Assembly: GCF_900112395.1 (NCBI RefSeq)
Contig: NZ_FOLN01000004.1
Location: forward strand, 1 to 64,000
Source: Algibacter lectus
GTDB lineage: Bacteria; Bacteroidota; Bacteroidia; Flavobacteriales; Flavobacteriaceae
DNA length: 64,000 nt
Reading direction: 5' to 3'
Shown here: piece by piece, positions 53,293 to 63,530 of the stretch
Layout of the letters: every line of letters begins with the position of its first letter
Position numbering within the stretch: position 1 is the first letter of the stretch
Notes under the pieces: generated by a model
The model's database searches: none
What the model was told of the DNA's origin: nothing
Seen by the model: only the letters and a program-made list of their open reading frames with translations
Translations under genes and position numbers: made by a program

Positions 53293-55086
53293 TTAGTGCT
53301 GTAATTCCTCTTCACCTACCATTAAAGGAACATCTTGAGGTACAAAATCTACATCGTGACCTGGTTTACTATAATCGTAAGCCCAACGGTGTACGTGAGG
53401 AATCTCACCTGGCCAGTTACCGTGAATATGCTCTACGGGAGTTGTCCACTCTAAGGTAGTCGATCTCCATGGGTTCTGTGTTGCTTTCTTACCATAGTAC
53501 ATACTTGCAAAGAAGTTGTACAAATAAATTAACTGAACAACACCACCAACTAAAGCGAAAATAGTAATGATTACGTTAACATTAGCTAAATCATCAAATA
53601 ACGGAAAGTTAGAGTTTGTATAGTAACGACGAGGTAAACCTGCCATACCAATAAAGTGCATTGGGAAAAATACTCCATAAGCACAAACTGCTGTTATCCA
53701 GAAGTGAATATAACCTAAGTTCTTGTTTAACATACGACCGTACATTTTTGGGTACCAATGGTAGATACCAGCAAACATACCATAAAGAGCAGATATACCC
53801 ATTACTAAGTGGAAGTGAGCTACTACAAAATATGTATCGTGAACGTTTATATCTAAAGCACTATCACCTAAAATAATTCCTGTTAAACCACCAGTAATGA
53901 ATGTTGATACAAAACCAATAGAGAATAACATAGCAGGATTCATCTGTAAGTTACCTTTCCATAACGTGGTAATCCAGTTGAATGCTTTTACCGCAGATGG
54001 GATTGCAATTAATAAAGTTGTGAAAGTAAACACAGAACCTAAGAAAGGATTCATACCTGAGATAAACATATGGTGGCCCCATACAATTGTTGAAAGGAAA
54101 GCAATAGCCAAAATTGAAGCAATCATGGCACGGTAACCAAAAATAGGTTTACGTGAGTTAGACGCCATAATTTCAGATACTAATCCCATTGCAGGTAATA
54201 TTACAATATATACCTCTGGGTGACCCAAGAACCAAAATAAGTGTTCGAATAATACAGGTGAACCACCTTGATAGTGTAATACTTCACCTTGAATAAATAT
54301 ATCTGATAAGAAGAATGATGTTCCAAAACTTCTATCCATAATCAATAATAACGCTGCAGATAATAGTACAGGGAAAGAAATGATCCCAATTACCGCAGTA
54401 ATAAAGAATGCCCAAATTGTTAATGGCAATCTTGTCATTGACATACCTTTTGTACGTAAGTTAATTACCGTTACAACATAGTTAAGAGATCCTAATAATG
54501 ACGAAGCAATAAATATCGCCATGGCAACTAACCAAAGTGTCATTCCCATACCTGAACCACCTTGAGCCATTGGTAAAGCACTTAATGGAGGATAAATTGT
54601 CCAACCAGCTGCTGCAGGTCCTGCCTCAACAAATAATGAAATTACCATGATTACACTTGATAAAAAGAATAACCAATAAGAAACCATATTTAAGAAACCA
54701 GATGCCATATCACGTGCACCAATTTGCAATGGAATTAACAAATTACTAAACGTACCACTTAATCCGGCTGTAAGTACAAAAAATACCATAATGGTACCAT
54801 GAATAGTTACTAATGCTAAATAAATATCTGCATCCATAACACCTCCTGGAGCCCATTTACCTAATAACGCTTCAAATAATACATTAGGCTCTTCTGGCCA
54901 TGCAATTTGCATACGAAACATTAAAGACATCAGAATTCCAATAATCCCCATAAAAGTACCAGTTACAAGGTACTGCTTAGCGATCATTTTATGGTCTTGA
55001 CTAAATATATATTTAGTTACAAACGTTTCTTTATGATGATGTCCGTGGTCGTCGTCGTGAGCGTGAGTATCTGCGTGTGCTGACAT
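53293..55086 (-). CDS. ctaD: Cytochrome c oxidase subunit I
   Basis: A 597-residue haem-copper oxidase subunit with about twelve membrane helices. CuB and haem ligands are seen in WLFFLGHPEVYIVILPAMG (the His-Tyr pair), WGHHMFISGMNP (two CuB histidines) and HDTYFVVAHFHLVMG (haem ligands); HGTIMVFFVLTAG carries a low-spin haem histidine. The N-terminus before the first helix is unusually rich in histidine (seven His within residues 4-18). It reduces oxygen to water at the inner membrane. It ends the operon with alternative complex III, 27 bp after subunit II, so electrons can pass from ActA/ActE straight to this oxidase. Confidence 0.96.
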   Translation of the reverse strand: MSAHADTHAHDDDHGHHHKETFVTKYIFSQDHKMIAKQYLVTGTFMGIIGILMSLMFRMQIAWPEEPNVLFEALLGKWAPGGVMDADIYLALVTIHGTIMVFFVLTAGLSGTFSNLLIPLQIGARDMASGFLNMVSYWLFFLSSVIMVISLFVEAGPAAAGWTIYPPLSALPMAQGGSGMGMTLWLVAMAIFIASSLLGSLNYVVTVINLRTKGMSMTRLPLTIWAFFITAVIGIISFPVLLSAALLLIMDRSFGTSFFLSDIFIQGEVLHYQGGSPVLFEHLFWFLGHPEVYIVILPAMGLVSEIMASNSRKPIFGYRAMIASILAIAFLSTIVWGHHMFISGMNPFLGSVFTFTTLLIAIPSAVKAFNWITTLWKGNLQMNPAMLFSIGFVSTFITGGLTGIILGDSALDINVHDTYFVVAHFHLVMGISALYGMFAGIYHWYPKMYGRMLNKNLGYIHFWITAVCAYGVFFPMHFIGMAGLPRRYYTNSNFPLFDDLANVNVIITIFALVGGVVQLIYLYNFFASMYYGKKATQNPWRSTTLEWTTPVEHIHGNWPGEIPHVHRWAYDYSKPGHDVDFVPQDVPLMVGEEELQH

Positions 55087-55113
55087 AATCTTATATCGTT
55101 TTTATCTTTTTAA

Positions 55114-56181
55114 TTAGTTAATTAGAGAATTTTTGAATTCTTTTTGCTCCTTAATCCAAGCATCATATTCTTCTTGTGTTTCTACAATAATCTTCATTTG
55201 CATATTGTAGTGCGATTTTCCACAAATTTTATTACAAAGTAACAAGTAGTCAAATTCGTAACGTTCTAAAGCCTCTTCACCTTTAGCAACTAACGCCATA
55301 CTCTTTTCAACTCTTATCTCGTTAATGTTTGTAACCTTCTCTTGCATTTGTTGTGTTTGACGCATATCTGCAGTAGTTACTGTAGGCGTGAATCCAAATT
55401 GAGTAATCATACCAGGAACACAGTTCATTTGCGCTCTAAAATGAGGCATATAAGCTGAGTGTAATACATCTTGAGAACGCATTTTAAACAAAACAGGCTT
55501 CCCAACAGGTAAATGCAATTCCGTTGTAATGATATCATCTTGAGCATTAGGATCAGCTTCATCTAAACCTAAAATATTAGCTCTATCGATATCGATTAAG
55601 CGCACGTTAGCTTTTCCTAAAGTATTATCAGCTCCAGAATATCTAGCTTTCCAGTTAAATTGTTGTGCATACAATTCAATTACTAACGGATCATCACTTT
55701 CGTCAACACTAGTAATGTTAATCCAAGTACTTAAACCGTATATGATTAAACCAGCTAATACAATTACAGGAATAATAGTCCAAATGAACTCTAACTTGTT
55801 ATTATCAGCAAAGAATAATGCTTTCTTACCTTTTTCACCTTTATATTTAAAAGCGAAATAATGTAGTAAAAACTGAGTTACAGTCTGTACAAAGAAAATA
55901 AGCACCATTGAGATAACCATTAAGTTATCAATGATTGGGCCATGAGCAGAAGCAGAATTTGACATTAATGGCAAATCTCCCCATTTAACAAAACATACAA
56001 TGGTAATGATATAAATGAAAGCTAAAAAGCCCATCATTAAATATGCATTCATTGTGTTGTCTTTGTCTGTGGCAACAGCACTGTTTTCTCCTTTAGCCTG
56101 AGCTAAATCGAAAATTTTAACCATTTGCCATATGGCAACTAAAATAAATACTAAAACTATAATTGTTAATAAAGCAGTCAT
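55114..56181 (-). CDS. ctaC: Cytochrome c oxidase subunit II
   Basis: A 355-residue subunit that carries the CuA electron-entry site. CuA ligands fit LLCNKICGKSHYNMQM (Cys, Cys, His, Met in the C-x3-C-x3-H-x2-M spacing) plus the histidine of VLHSAYMPHFRAQMN. Two extra hydrophobic segments stand at the N-terminus (about 1-24 and 47-68) before the usual pair (LMVISMVLIFFVQTVTQFLL and FIWTIIPVIVLAGLIIYGLS), so it may have four membrane spans, a variation common in Bacteroidota. No haem c motif is fused. It follows actF by 30 bp. Confidence 0.95.
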   Translation of the reverse strand: MTALLTIIVLVFILVAIWQMVKIFDLAQAKGENSAVATDKDNTMNAYLMMGFLAFIYIITIVCFVKWGDLPLMSNSASAHGPIIDNLMVISMVLIFFVQTVTQFLLHYFAFKYKGEKGKKALFFADNNKLEFIWTIIPVIVLAGLIIYGLSTWINITSVDESDDPLVIELYAQQFNWKARYSGADNTLGKANVRLIDIDRANILGLDEADPNAQDDIITTELHLPVGKPVLFKMRSQDVLHSAYMPHFRAQMNCVPGMITQFGFTPTVTTADMRQTQQMQEKVTNINEIRVEKSMALVAKGEEALERYEFDYLLLCNKICGKSHYNMQMKIIVETQEEYDAWIKEQKEFKNSLIN

Positions 56182-56211
56182 TGGTATCGTTCGTCTTTAT
56201 TTATATCTTAA

Positions 56212-57597
56212 TTAATAATGAAAATCTTCACTTTCTTTTCTAAAAGGATAACCTTTTACTAATAGTGGTGCTTTTGTTAAAGCGGTGAACACTACAAATA
56301 TGAATAAGCCTGCGAAAAGTAAAACAGAAGCTATTTCAGGAATTCCAATAAACCATCTATCTCCAACGGTTGCTGGCATGATCATGTTAAAAATATCTAC
56401 GTAATGTCCGAATAAAATAACCAATCCAGCCATTACCACAAACCAAGGAATACGTTTGTATTCAGCGTTCATTAATAATAAAAGAGGGAATACAAAGTTC
56501 ATAACAACCATTCCTAAGAAAGGTAATTGATAATCTTGGAAACGTGTTACGAAGTAAGTTACCTCTTCTGGTATATTAGAGTACCATATAAGCATGAACT
56601 GTGAGAACCATAAGTATGTCCAGAAAATACTAATTGCAAACATAAACTTAGCTACATCATGCAAATGGTTTTCATTAACAAACTCTAAATAATTTTTAGA
56701 CTTTAAGTAAATAGTAACTAAAGCAATTACTGTAATTCCACTTACAAACATACTTGCGAAAACATACCATCCAAATAAAGTAGAGAACCAGTGTGGATCT
56801 ACACTCATAATCCAATCCCAGGACATAATAGATTCTGAATAAATAAAGAATACTAAGAATGCCGCAGAAATACGGAAAGACTTTTTAAAGTTACTGTTAT
56901 CTTCAGCTGTATCTTGTGCAATTGAAAACTTACGTGCAAAGTGACGGTATAAACTCCATCCTGCAATAAAAACTAAACCTCTTACAGCAAACCAACCAAT
57001 ATTTAACCAGCCTGATTTACCATCAATTAATTTATCATAGTGATGACTTTCTGGGTTAGTAACCTCAGGATTCATCCACATAAAGATATTATAATGACCT
57101 ATAGTACCAGAAGCTACAGCAATTGCAAGAACAATTAATGCACCTGGTAATAAGTAAGCGGTAATGCCTTCCATGACTCTAAATAATACTGGTGACCATC
57201 CTGCTTGTGCAGCAATCTGAATAGCATAAAATGCTAAAACACCTAAAGCTATCATCATAAAGAAAAATGCCGCAACATATAAAGCAGACCATGGTCTATT
57301 CGCTATTTGATGTTGTACATGTTCCACATGCTCCTTATGAGCATCTACGTGATGTTCTCCAGATTTAGCATGAGCTGTATCGCCGTGAGCGTTTTCTTTT
57401 GCATGTGCATCATGAGCCGGTGCTGCATGAGCTACATCTTCACCATGACCACCACCGTGATGCGCTTCTTCTGCAAGTAAGGTTTCAACCTCTTCAAAAG
57501 ATAAATGAGATGTAAAAAAACCATAACCAACGCCTATTGCTCCTAAAAGCATTAGAATGAAAGAGAATGTCTTTAATTTATTTGAAAATGTGTACAT
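56212..57597 (-). CDS. actF: Alternative complex III membrane subunit ActF
   Basis: A 461-residue integral membrane subunit with about ten helices, related to ActC and NrfD and known in annotation as quinol:cytochrome c oxidoreductase quinone-binding subunit 2. Typical features are ESIMSWDWIMSVDPHWFSTL, WFSQFMLIWYSNIPEEVTYF and the LLLLMNAEYKRIPWFVVMAG stretch. Between helices 1 and 2, residues 46-96 hold fourteen histidines among Ala, Asp and Glu, which looks metal-binding. It works with ActB and ActC in oxidising menaquinol. Position in the cluster is the usual one, after actE. Confidence 0.93.
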   Translation of the reverse strand: MYTFSNKLKTFSFILMLLGAIGVGYGFFTSHLSFEEVETLLAEEAHHGGGHGEDVAHAAPAHDAHAKENAHGDTAHAKSGEHHVDAHKEHVEHVQHQIANRPWSALYVAAFFFMMIALGVLAFYAIQIAAQAGWSPVLFRVMEGITAYLLPGALIVLAIAVASGTIGHYNIFMWMNPEVTNPESHHYDKLIDGKSGWLNIGWFAVRGLVFIAGWSLYRHFARKFSIAQDTAEDNSNFKKSFRISAAFLVFFIYSESIMSWDWIMSVDPHWFSTLFGWYVFASMFVSGITVIALVTIYLKSKNYLEFVNENHLHDVAKFMFAISIFWTYLWFSQFMLIWYSNIPEEVTYFVTRFQDYQLPFLGMVVMNFVFPLLLLMNAEYKRIPWFVVMAGLVILFGHYVDIFNMIMPATVGDRWFIGIPEIASVLLFAGLFIFVVFTALTKAPLLVKGYPFRKESEDFHY

Positions 57598-57619
57598 ATC
57601 TATAATAATCTTATCAATC

Positions 57620-58171
57620 TTACTTTTCTAAATCTGCCTTCAACGTTAAAACATAACTAACAACTTGCCAGCGTTCTTCTTCGTTTATTTGGTTAGCATA
57701 CGATCCCATAGCATTCTTACCATAGTAAATAGTATGATAAATACTTCCAGCGGTAATAGCTCTACCAACGTCATCGTAACTTGGAATACCCAAGATCTTT
57801 TCACGCTTTACTAAGTTTCCTTGTCCGTTACCTTTAGTCCCGTGACAGATTCCACAGTAAATATTGTATAACTCTTTTCCTCTTTCAGTATCAATATCAT
57901 CAGCGCTAAGCGGACTCATTAAAGTGGCCTTTGCTAATTCATATCCTGCAGTAGAGTTTTCAATATCAAAAGGCACATGACCTCTTGCTACAGAACCTTT
58001 AGCAGGTATTTGAGCCTCTACTCCATCTTTGAAAGCTGCTTCACCGTAAGTTTCATAACCAGCAGACTCATACATGTTAGGCATAAACTGGTAGTTAGGT
58101 GCTGTATCTTTTTTACAAGAAACAGCTACTAAAACAACTGCAATTACTAATATTTTAATTAAGCTTTTCAT
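57620..58171 (-). CDS. actE: Alternative complex III monohaem cytochrome c ActE
   Basis: A 183-residue lipoprotein cytochrome; the lipobox VAVSC ends at Cys19. One haem c site CGICH lies in LYNIYCGICHGTKGNGQG, and the methionine of GSYANQINEEERWQVVSYV region (NAMGSY) is a probable sixth ligand. It is held at the outer face of the inner membrane and passes electrons within alternative complex III or to the oxidase. It lies 8 bp after actD and 22 bp before actF. Confidence 0.94.
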   Translation of the reverse strand: MKSLIKILVIAVVLVAVSCKKDTAPNYQFMPNMYESAGYETYGEAAFKDGVEAQIPAKGSVARGHVPFDIENSTAGYELAKATLMSPLSADDIDTERGKELYNIYCGICHGTKGNGQGNLVKREKILGIPSYDDVGRAITAGSIYHTIYYGKNAMGSYANQINEEERWQVVSYVLTLKADLEK

Positions 58172-58179
58172 ACTATAAA

Positions 58180-58710
58180 TTAATGTGCTTTATCAACTAA
58201 ATTAATTTCTACGGCTCCTGTTCCTGCTAATAACTCTTCTAGCTGTTTTTCGTTTCCATCAACAGCAATTTCCATTAAGAAATGATCATCAGTTGTTCTT
58301 GGATCTGGATTTTCAGCATTTTTAAATGGCCACATTCTACTTCTTAGGTAAAAGGTAAGTACCATTAAGTGAGCTGAGAAAAATACCGTAAGTTCGAACA
58401 TAATTGGAACGAAAGCAGGCATGTTTTCAATGTAGCTAAAACTAGGTTTACCACCTATGTTTTGAGGCCAGTCTTCAATCATTATGAAATTCATCATAAC
58501 AGTTGCTACAGTTAAACCTATTAAACCATAAATGAACGCCGTAATAGCAATACGAGTAGGTGCTAAACCCATCGCTTTGTCTAGTCCGTGAACTGGAAAT
58601 GGTGTATATATTTCTTCGATATGAAATCGTTCTGCCTTAACCTTTTTAACAGCCGACATTAAAACGTCATCATCCGTATAAATAGCGTGAATTACTTTAG
58701 ATGCTTCCAT
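58180..58710 (-). CDS. actD: Alternative complex III subunit ActD (DUF3341)
   Basis: A 176-residue DUF3341 protein with two membrane segments (RIAITAFIYGLIGLTVATVM and FVPIMFELTVFFSAHLMVLT). The N-terminus VIHAIYTDDDVLMSAVKKVK and the YTPFPVHGLDKAMGL motif are typical. It has no cofactor and helps hold the quinol-oxidising complex together. It lies 3 bp after actC. Confidence 0.94.
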   Translation of the reverse strand: MEASKVIHAIYTDDDVLMSAVKKVKAERFHIEEIYTPFPVHGLDKAMGLAPTRIAITAFIYGLIGLTVATVMMNFIMIEDWPQNIGGKPSFSYIENMPAFVPIMFELTVFFSAHLMVLTFYLRSRMWPFKNAENPDPRTTDDHFLMEIAVDGNEKQLEELLAGTGAVEINLVDKAH

Positions 58711-58713
58711 TAT

Positions 58714-60171
58714 CTACGCTTCGTTTTTTTTGTTAGTTACTTTATCTACAGTCGTTCTTGCGTCTGCTCCTGTACCTGCTAAACTATCACCTCTTTCTCT
58801 GATATTCTTGTAACGTTCACCAGAAGATTTCAAAATAGTTTTAACCTCTGCTTGTGCAATTACCGGGAATGTTCTTGAATATAATAAGAATAATACAAAG
58901 AAGAATCCAATAGTTCCAACAAATATTCCAATATCAACAAATGTAGGAGAGAACATTGTCCATGATGAAGGTAAGTAATCTCTATGTAACGATGTTACGA
59001 TAATTACAAAACGTTCGAACCACATTCCTATGTTTACAACAATAGATATAAAGAAAGAGAACATAATACTTGTTCTAAGCTTTTTAAACCACATAAACTG
59101 TGGAGAGAATACGTTACAAGACATCATTGCCCAATATGCCCACCAGTAAGGTCCAGTTGCTCTGTTTAAGAACGCGTATTGTTCGTACTCTACACCAGAG
59201 TACCATGCAATAAATAACTCAGTAATATATGCTACACCAACGATAGAACCCGTAATCATAATTACAATATTCATTAATTCGATGTGTTGTACTGTAATAT
59301 AATCTTCAAGGTTACATACCTTTCTCATAATAATAAGAAGTGTATTTACCATAGCAAATCCAGAGAATACCGCACCAGCAACAAAGTATGGAGGAAAAAT
59401 GGTAGTATGCCATCCTGGTATTACCGATGTCGCAAAATCAAAAGATACAATAGTATGTACAGAAAGTACTAATGGTGTTGCTAAACCTGCAAGTACCAAA
59501 GATACTTCTTCAAAACGCTGCCAATCTTTAGCTCTACCAGACCAACCGAAACTTAATAATGCATAAATTTTCTTTTGAAAAGGCTTTACAGCGCGATCTC
59601 TTAGCATAGCGAAATCAGGAAGTAAACCTGTCCACCAGAATACTAATGATACTGATAAATACGTTGAGATTGCAAATACATCCCAAAGTAACGGAGAGTT
59701 AAAGTTAACCCATAATGAACCAAATTGATTCGGTATAGGTAACACCCAATATCCTAACCATGGACGACCCATGTGAATTACAGGGAATAAACCAGCTTGA
59801 ACAACAGAGAAAATTGTCATGGCTTCCGCAGAACGGTTAATAGCCATTCTCCATTTTTGACGGAATAATAATAGTACCGCAGAAATAAGTGTTCCTGCGT
59901 GACCAATACCAACCCACCAAACGAAGTTAGTAATATCCCAAGCCCAACCTACAGTTTTGTTCAAACCCCAAGTTCCAATACCTGTTGAAATGGTATAAAT
60001 AATACATCCTATACCCCAAAGGAAAGCTGCTAATGCTATAGAAAAAACTATCCACCATTGCTTATTCGCTTTTCCTTCTACAGGTTTGGCCACATCCACA
60101 GTAACGTCGTGGTATGATTTTTCGCCTGTAACTAAAGGTCTTCTAATAGGTGCTTCGTAATGAGACGCCAT
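58714..60171 (-). CDS. actC: Alternative complex III NrfD-like quinol-oxidising subunit ActC
   Basis: A 485-residue NrfD/PsrC-family integral membrane protein with about ten helices. Recognisable parts are WAWDITNFVWWVGIGHAGTL, FPVIHMGRPWLGYWVLPIPN and VSFDFATSVIPGWHTTIFPP, which carry the histidine and aspartate residues near the quinone site. It oxidises menaquinol and delivers electrons to the iron-sulfur clusters of ActB. It follows actB by 28 bp. Confidence 0.95.
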   Translation of the reverse strand: MASHYEAPIRRPLVTGEKSYHDVTVDVAKPVEGKANKQWWIVFSIALAAFLWGIGCIIYTISTGIGTWGLNKTVGWAWDITNFVWWVGIGHAGTLISAVLLLFRQKWRMAINRSAEAMTIFSVVQAGLFPVIHMGRPWLGYWVLPIPNQFGSLWVNFNSPLLWDVFAISTYLSVSLVFWWTGLLPDFAMLRDRAVKPFQKKIYALLSFGWSGRAKDWQRFEEVSLVLAGLATPLVLSVHTIVSFDFATSVIPGWHTTIFPPYFVAGAVFSGFAMVNTLLIIMRKVCNLEDYITVQHIELMNIVIMITGSIVGVAYITELFIAWYSGVEYEQYAFLNRATGPYWWAYWAMMSCNVFSPQFMWFKKLRTSIMFSFFISIVVNIGMWFERFVIIVTSLHRDYLPSSWTMFSPTFVDIGIFVGTIGFFFVLFLLYSRTFPVIAQAEVKTILKSSGERYKNIRERGDSLAGTGADARTTVDKVTNKKNEA

Positions 60172-60199
60172 AATTATATAATTGATTCTTTAATTAGAT

Positions 60200-63100
60200 T
60201 TATGCTTCTGTTGTATTTCTCACTTTTGTTTGATACTGTACGTTAGGTTTTGTTCCCACGTGTTCTAACAGGTGATACATACGGTTATCTTCTTTAAGTT
60301 TTGCAACTTGACTTTCTTTATCGTTGATATCTCCAAATACCATTGCACCACTGCTACAAGCCGCAGAACATGCTGTTTGGAACTCACCATCTTTAATAAC
60401 ACGTCCATCACGTTTAGCATCAAGAATAGTTTTTTGTGTCATTTGAATACACATAGAACATTTTTCCATAACACCACGAGAACGTACTACAACATCTGGA
60501 TTTAATACCATACGTCCTAAATCATCATTCATATGATAATCGAACTCATCGTTTCCATTATATAAGAACCAGTTAAAACGACGTACTTTATAAGGACAGT
60601 TGTTAGCACAATATCTTGTACCTACACAACGGTTATAAGCCATGTGGTTTTGACCTTGACGACCGTGCGATGTTGCTGCCACAGGACATACTGTTTCACA
60701 AGGTGCGTGGTTACAATGTTGACACATGATTGGTTGGAAAGCTACTTGAGGATTCTCTGAAGCATGCTCCATTTCACCAAACTCGCTTAATGAGCTTCCT
60801 AAACCAGAAATATTTTCTTTCTTTTCGTTATCACCATCGAAAGACTCTTCCGAAGAATAGTATCTATCAATACGTAACCAGTGCATATCGCGACTTCTAC
60901 GAACTTCAGACTTACCAACTACTGGTACATTATTTTCAGCGTGACAAGCTATAACACATGCCCCACAACCTGTACAAGAATTTAAGTCTATAGATAAGTT
61001 AAAGTGATGTCCAATAGAACGATCAAACTCATCCCATAAGTCAACACTAGGATCTGTAACTGGAGTTTCTTTATGATTTAAAGAAACCATAGCCATAGGG
61101 TTCCACTCTTGCTTATCTTTAGTATTGAATATTTCTAAAGATGTTTCTTTAATGATATCCCCACGCCCCATTAAGGTATTATGCAATTGTACTGAAGCAA
61201 ATTCATGCTCACCAGCTGCCGCCTCAACAGTTACGTTCTGTACTGTATTAAAGTTATGGTAGAAAGCAAAGGCATTTACACCTGTTTGCATCTCTTCTTT
61301 TAATCCTTTTGTTTTACCGTAACCAAAAGATAATCCAACAGAACCTTTAGCTTGTCCTGGTTGTATTAAAACAGGTATAGTTAAACTAACACCATTTACG
61401 GTAACATTTGCATAACTACCATTTAATGCACCGTTTGCAACGTGCTTGTTCATTAAACCTAATGCTTCTGCATCAGCTTTAGAAACCGTTAAATAGTTAT
61501 CCCAAGATGTTCTAGTAATTGGATCTGGAAACTCTTGTAACCATGGGTTATTGGCTTGTTGCCCATCTCCCATACCTACTTTGGTATATAATGATAATTC
61601 TAATCCGTTTGAAGCAGCAGAAGCCACTAAAGCTTTAGCAGCAGCAACACCTCCTATAACAGAAGCTCCGTTAACTGCATTACTAGCACTTATAGTTGAA
61701 GTCGATGTGCTCGTAGTAAACTCATCTTCATCTTCTTTCTTAATACCAACACCTACAGCAACATCGTGAAGAAGTCCCCCCACTAAAGTTCGGTCTTTCT
61801 TATCTTTTAATTCTGTAGTTGATGTTGTTACTGTTTTCGTTGAACCAGTATTTAATCCACCAATTGAAGAACCATAAACATAAACACCATCGTGTAATGC
61901 TTGATTGAATGAATTCCCCCCTAATACGCTAGAATTCCAATTGTTCTTAATATAATCGTGAAAAGTATCTTCATTACCTGTCCATTTTAATAATGCATCT
62001 TGAAACTGACGCGTATCAAATAATGGGCGGATAGTAGGTTGCATTAGAGAATAATGACCTTTTTTGATTTCAACATCACCCCAAGATTCTAAATAATGTG
62101 GTGCTGCTGCAATATATTCCGTTTGAGTTGAAGTCTCATCTTCTTTTAAAGAAAAAGCGATTGACAATTCAACATTCTTTAATCCTTCTGAAAAGTCTGA
62201 AGCGTTTGCTAAGCTATAAACCGGATTAACACCGCTCATGATAACCGCAGCTACTTTTCCAGCTTTCATATCCGCAACTAATTTAGTCACTGCTTTATCG
62301 CTACCTTGCCTAGTCTTTATTGGAGTACTAGGATCGAACGCTTTACTTTGTAATGCTTCATTTATTTCTAAAACAATAGTTTGAGCATTCACATCTTGAA
62401 TACCAGTAACTACAACTGCATTACTTCCTGCTTTTTTAATTTGAGATGCTGCATTTTTAACAGCTTCATCAACTTTAGGCGATAATGTTCCAGAAACAGA
62501 ACCATTTACAACATAGCTATATAATTTAGCTAAAGCTATTTTCTGTTCTGATGGTGTTAATGGCACACGCTTATCTGCATTTGCACCAGTAAGAGACATA
62601 TTCGATTCAAACTGAATATGACGAGACATTTTACCATGGTTAGGCACTTTGTTTTTCGCATATCCTGAATCGAAACCACCACCTTGCCAATCTCCTAAGA
62701 AATCAGCTCCTATAGAAACGATTGTCATCGCTTTAGAGAAATCATAGTTTGCTAAGCCGCGCTCACCATATTTAGCTTGGTAAGCATCAAGAGCAGCAGA
62801 CTCTGATATAGCATCGTAAACCACATGGCTTACATTACCATATTTATTTTTAAATTCAGTAATTAACTTATCAGTAGAAGGACTTGCAAAAGTTTGTGTT
62901 AATAACACAATACTCTTGTTTGCTGCTGCTAAATCCGTTAATTTCTTAGTTGTTTCACTATCAAAAGTATCCCAAGTAATAGAATCTCCAGCCTTTTTTG
63001 GACCTTGAACTCTTAAACTATCATACAATCCTAATACAGAAGCATTAACTCTAGCGTTAGCACTACCATTGGTAGCTGCCATCACATTGTTCTGAATTTT

Positions 63101-63457
63101 AATTGGACGACCTTCACGGGTTTTCACTAAAACACTAGCAAAATCAAAACCATTCGCTATAGTAGTTGCGTAATAGTTAGCAACACCAGGAATAATTTCT
63201 GTTGGTTGTACTACATAAGGAATCGCTTTTTTAACAGGACCCTCACAAGCAGCTAAAGATGCTGCAGCGGTACTAAACCCAACATACTTTAAGAAATCGC
63301 GACGCGTTGTAGAGCTTTCTTCTAATGTATCTTTATCTCCTAAAAATTCATCGGTAGGAATCTCAGCTACAAACTCGTTTTGTTTAAGCGTCTCAACAAT
63401 AGAGCTATTTTCGTTTAGCTCTTCAACACTTTTCCAGTATTTCTTGTTTGATGACAT
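60200..63457 (-). CDS. actB: Alternative complex III iron-sulfur subunit ActB (TAT-variant molybdopterin oxidoreductase-like)
   Basis: A 1085-residue fusion. A twin-arginine-like signal (TTRRDFLKYVGFSTAAASLA) followed by ACEG near residue 70 suggests export with possible lipidation. Residues about 75-750 resemble a molybdopterin oxidoreductase but, as in this family, are thought to lack the cofactor. The C-terminal ferredoxin part has four cysteine groups: CTGCGACVIACHAENN, CQHCNHAPCETVCP, CVGTRYCANNCPYK, and CSMCIQM with CSAACSSGA. These fit three [4Fe-4S] and one [3Fe-4S] cluster. It passes electrons from ActC to the haems of ActA and ActE. It lies 73 bp after actA. Confidence 0.95.
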   Translation of the reverse strand: MSSNKKYWKSVEELNENSSIVETLKQNEFVAEIPTDEFLGDKDTLEESSTTRRDFLKYVGFSTAAASLAACEGPVKKAIPYVVQPTEIIPGVANYYATTIANGFDFASVLVKTREGRPIKIQNNVMAATNGSANARVNASVLGLYDSLRVQGPKKAGDSITWDTFDSETTKKLTDLAAANKSIVLLTQTFASPSTDKLITEFKNKYGNVSHVVYDAISESAALDAYQAKYGERGLANYDFSKAMTIVSIGADFLGDWQGGGFDSGYAKNKVPNHGKMSRHIQFESNMSLTGANADKRVPLTPSEQKIALAKLYSYVVNGSVSGTLSPKVDEAVKNAASQIKKAGSNAVVVTGIQDVNAQTIVLEINEALQSKAFDPSTPIKTRQGSDKAVTKLVADMKAGKVAAVIMSGVNPVYSLANASDFSEGLKNVELSIAFSLKEDETSTQTEYIAAAPHYLESWGDVEIKKGHYSLMQPTIRPLFDTRQFQDALLKWTGNEDTFHDYIKNNWNSSVLGGNSFNQALHDGVYVYGSSIGGLNTGSTKTVTTSTTELKDKKDRTLVGGLLHDVAVGVGIKKEDEDEFTTSTSTSTISASNAVNGASVIGGVAAAKALVASAASNGLELSLYTKVGMGDGQQANNPWLQEFPDPITRTSWDNYLTVSKADAEALGLMNKHVANGALNGSYANVTVNGVSLTIPVLIQPGQAKGSVGLSFGYGKTKGLKEEMQTGVNAFAFYHNFNTVQNVTVEAAAGEHEFASVQLHNTLMGRGDIIKETSLEIFNTKDKQEWNPMAMVSLNHKETPVTDPSVDLWDEFDRSIGHHFNLSIDLNSCTGCGACVIACHAENNVPVVGKSEVRRSRDMHWLRIDRYYSSEESFDGDNEKKENISGLGSSLSEFGEMEHASENPQVAFQPIMCQHCNHAPCETVCPVAATSHGRQGQNHMAYNRCVGTRYCANNCPYKVRRFNWFLYNGNDEFDYHMNDDLGRMVLNPDVVVRSRGVMEKCSMCIQMTQKTILDAKRDGRVIKDGEFQTACSAACSSGAMVFGDINDKESQVAKLKEDNRMYHLLEHVGTKPNVQYQTKVRNTTEA

Positions 63458-63530
63458 ATTATATAATTGAATTACTTCTTATTAATTTTTAAAAGCTCTC
63501 TGCTTTCACAGAAAAGAAAAACTATTTTTT

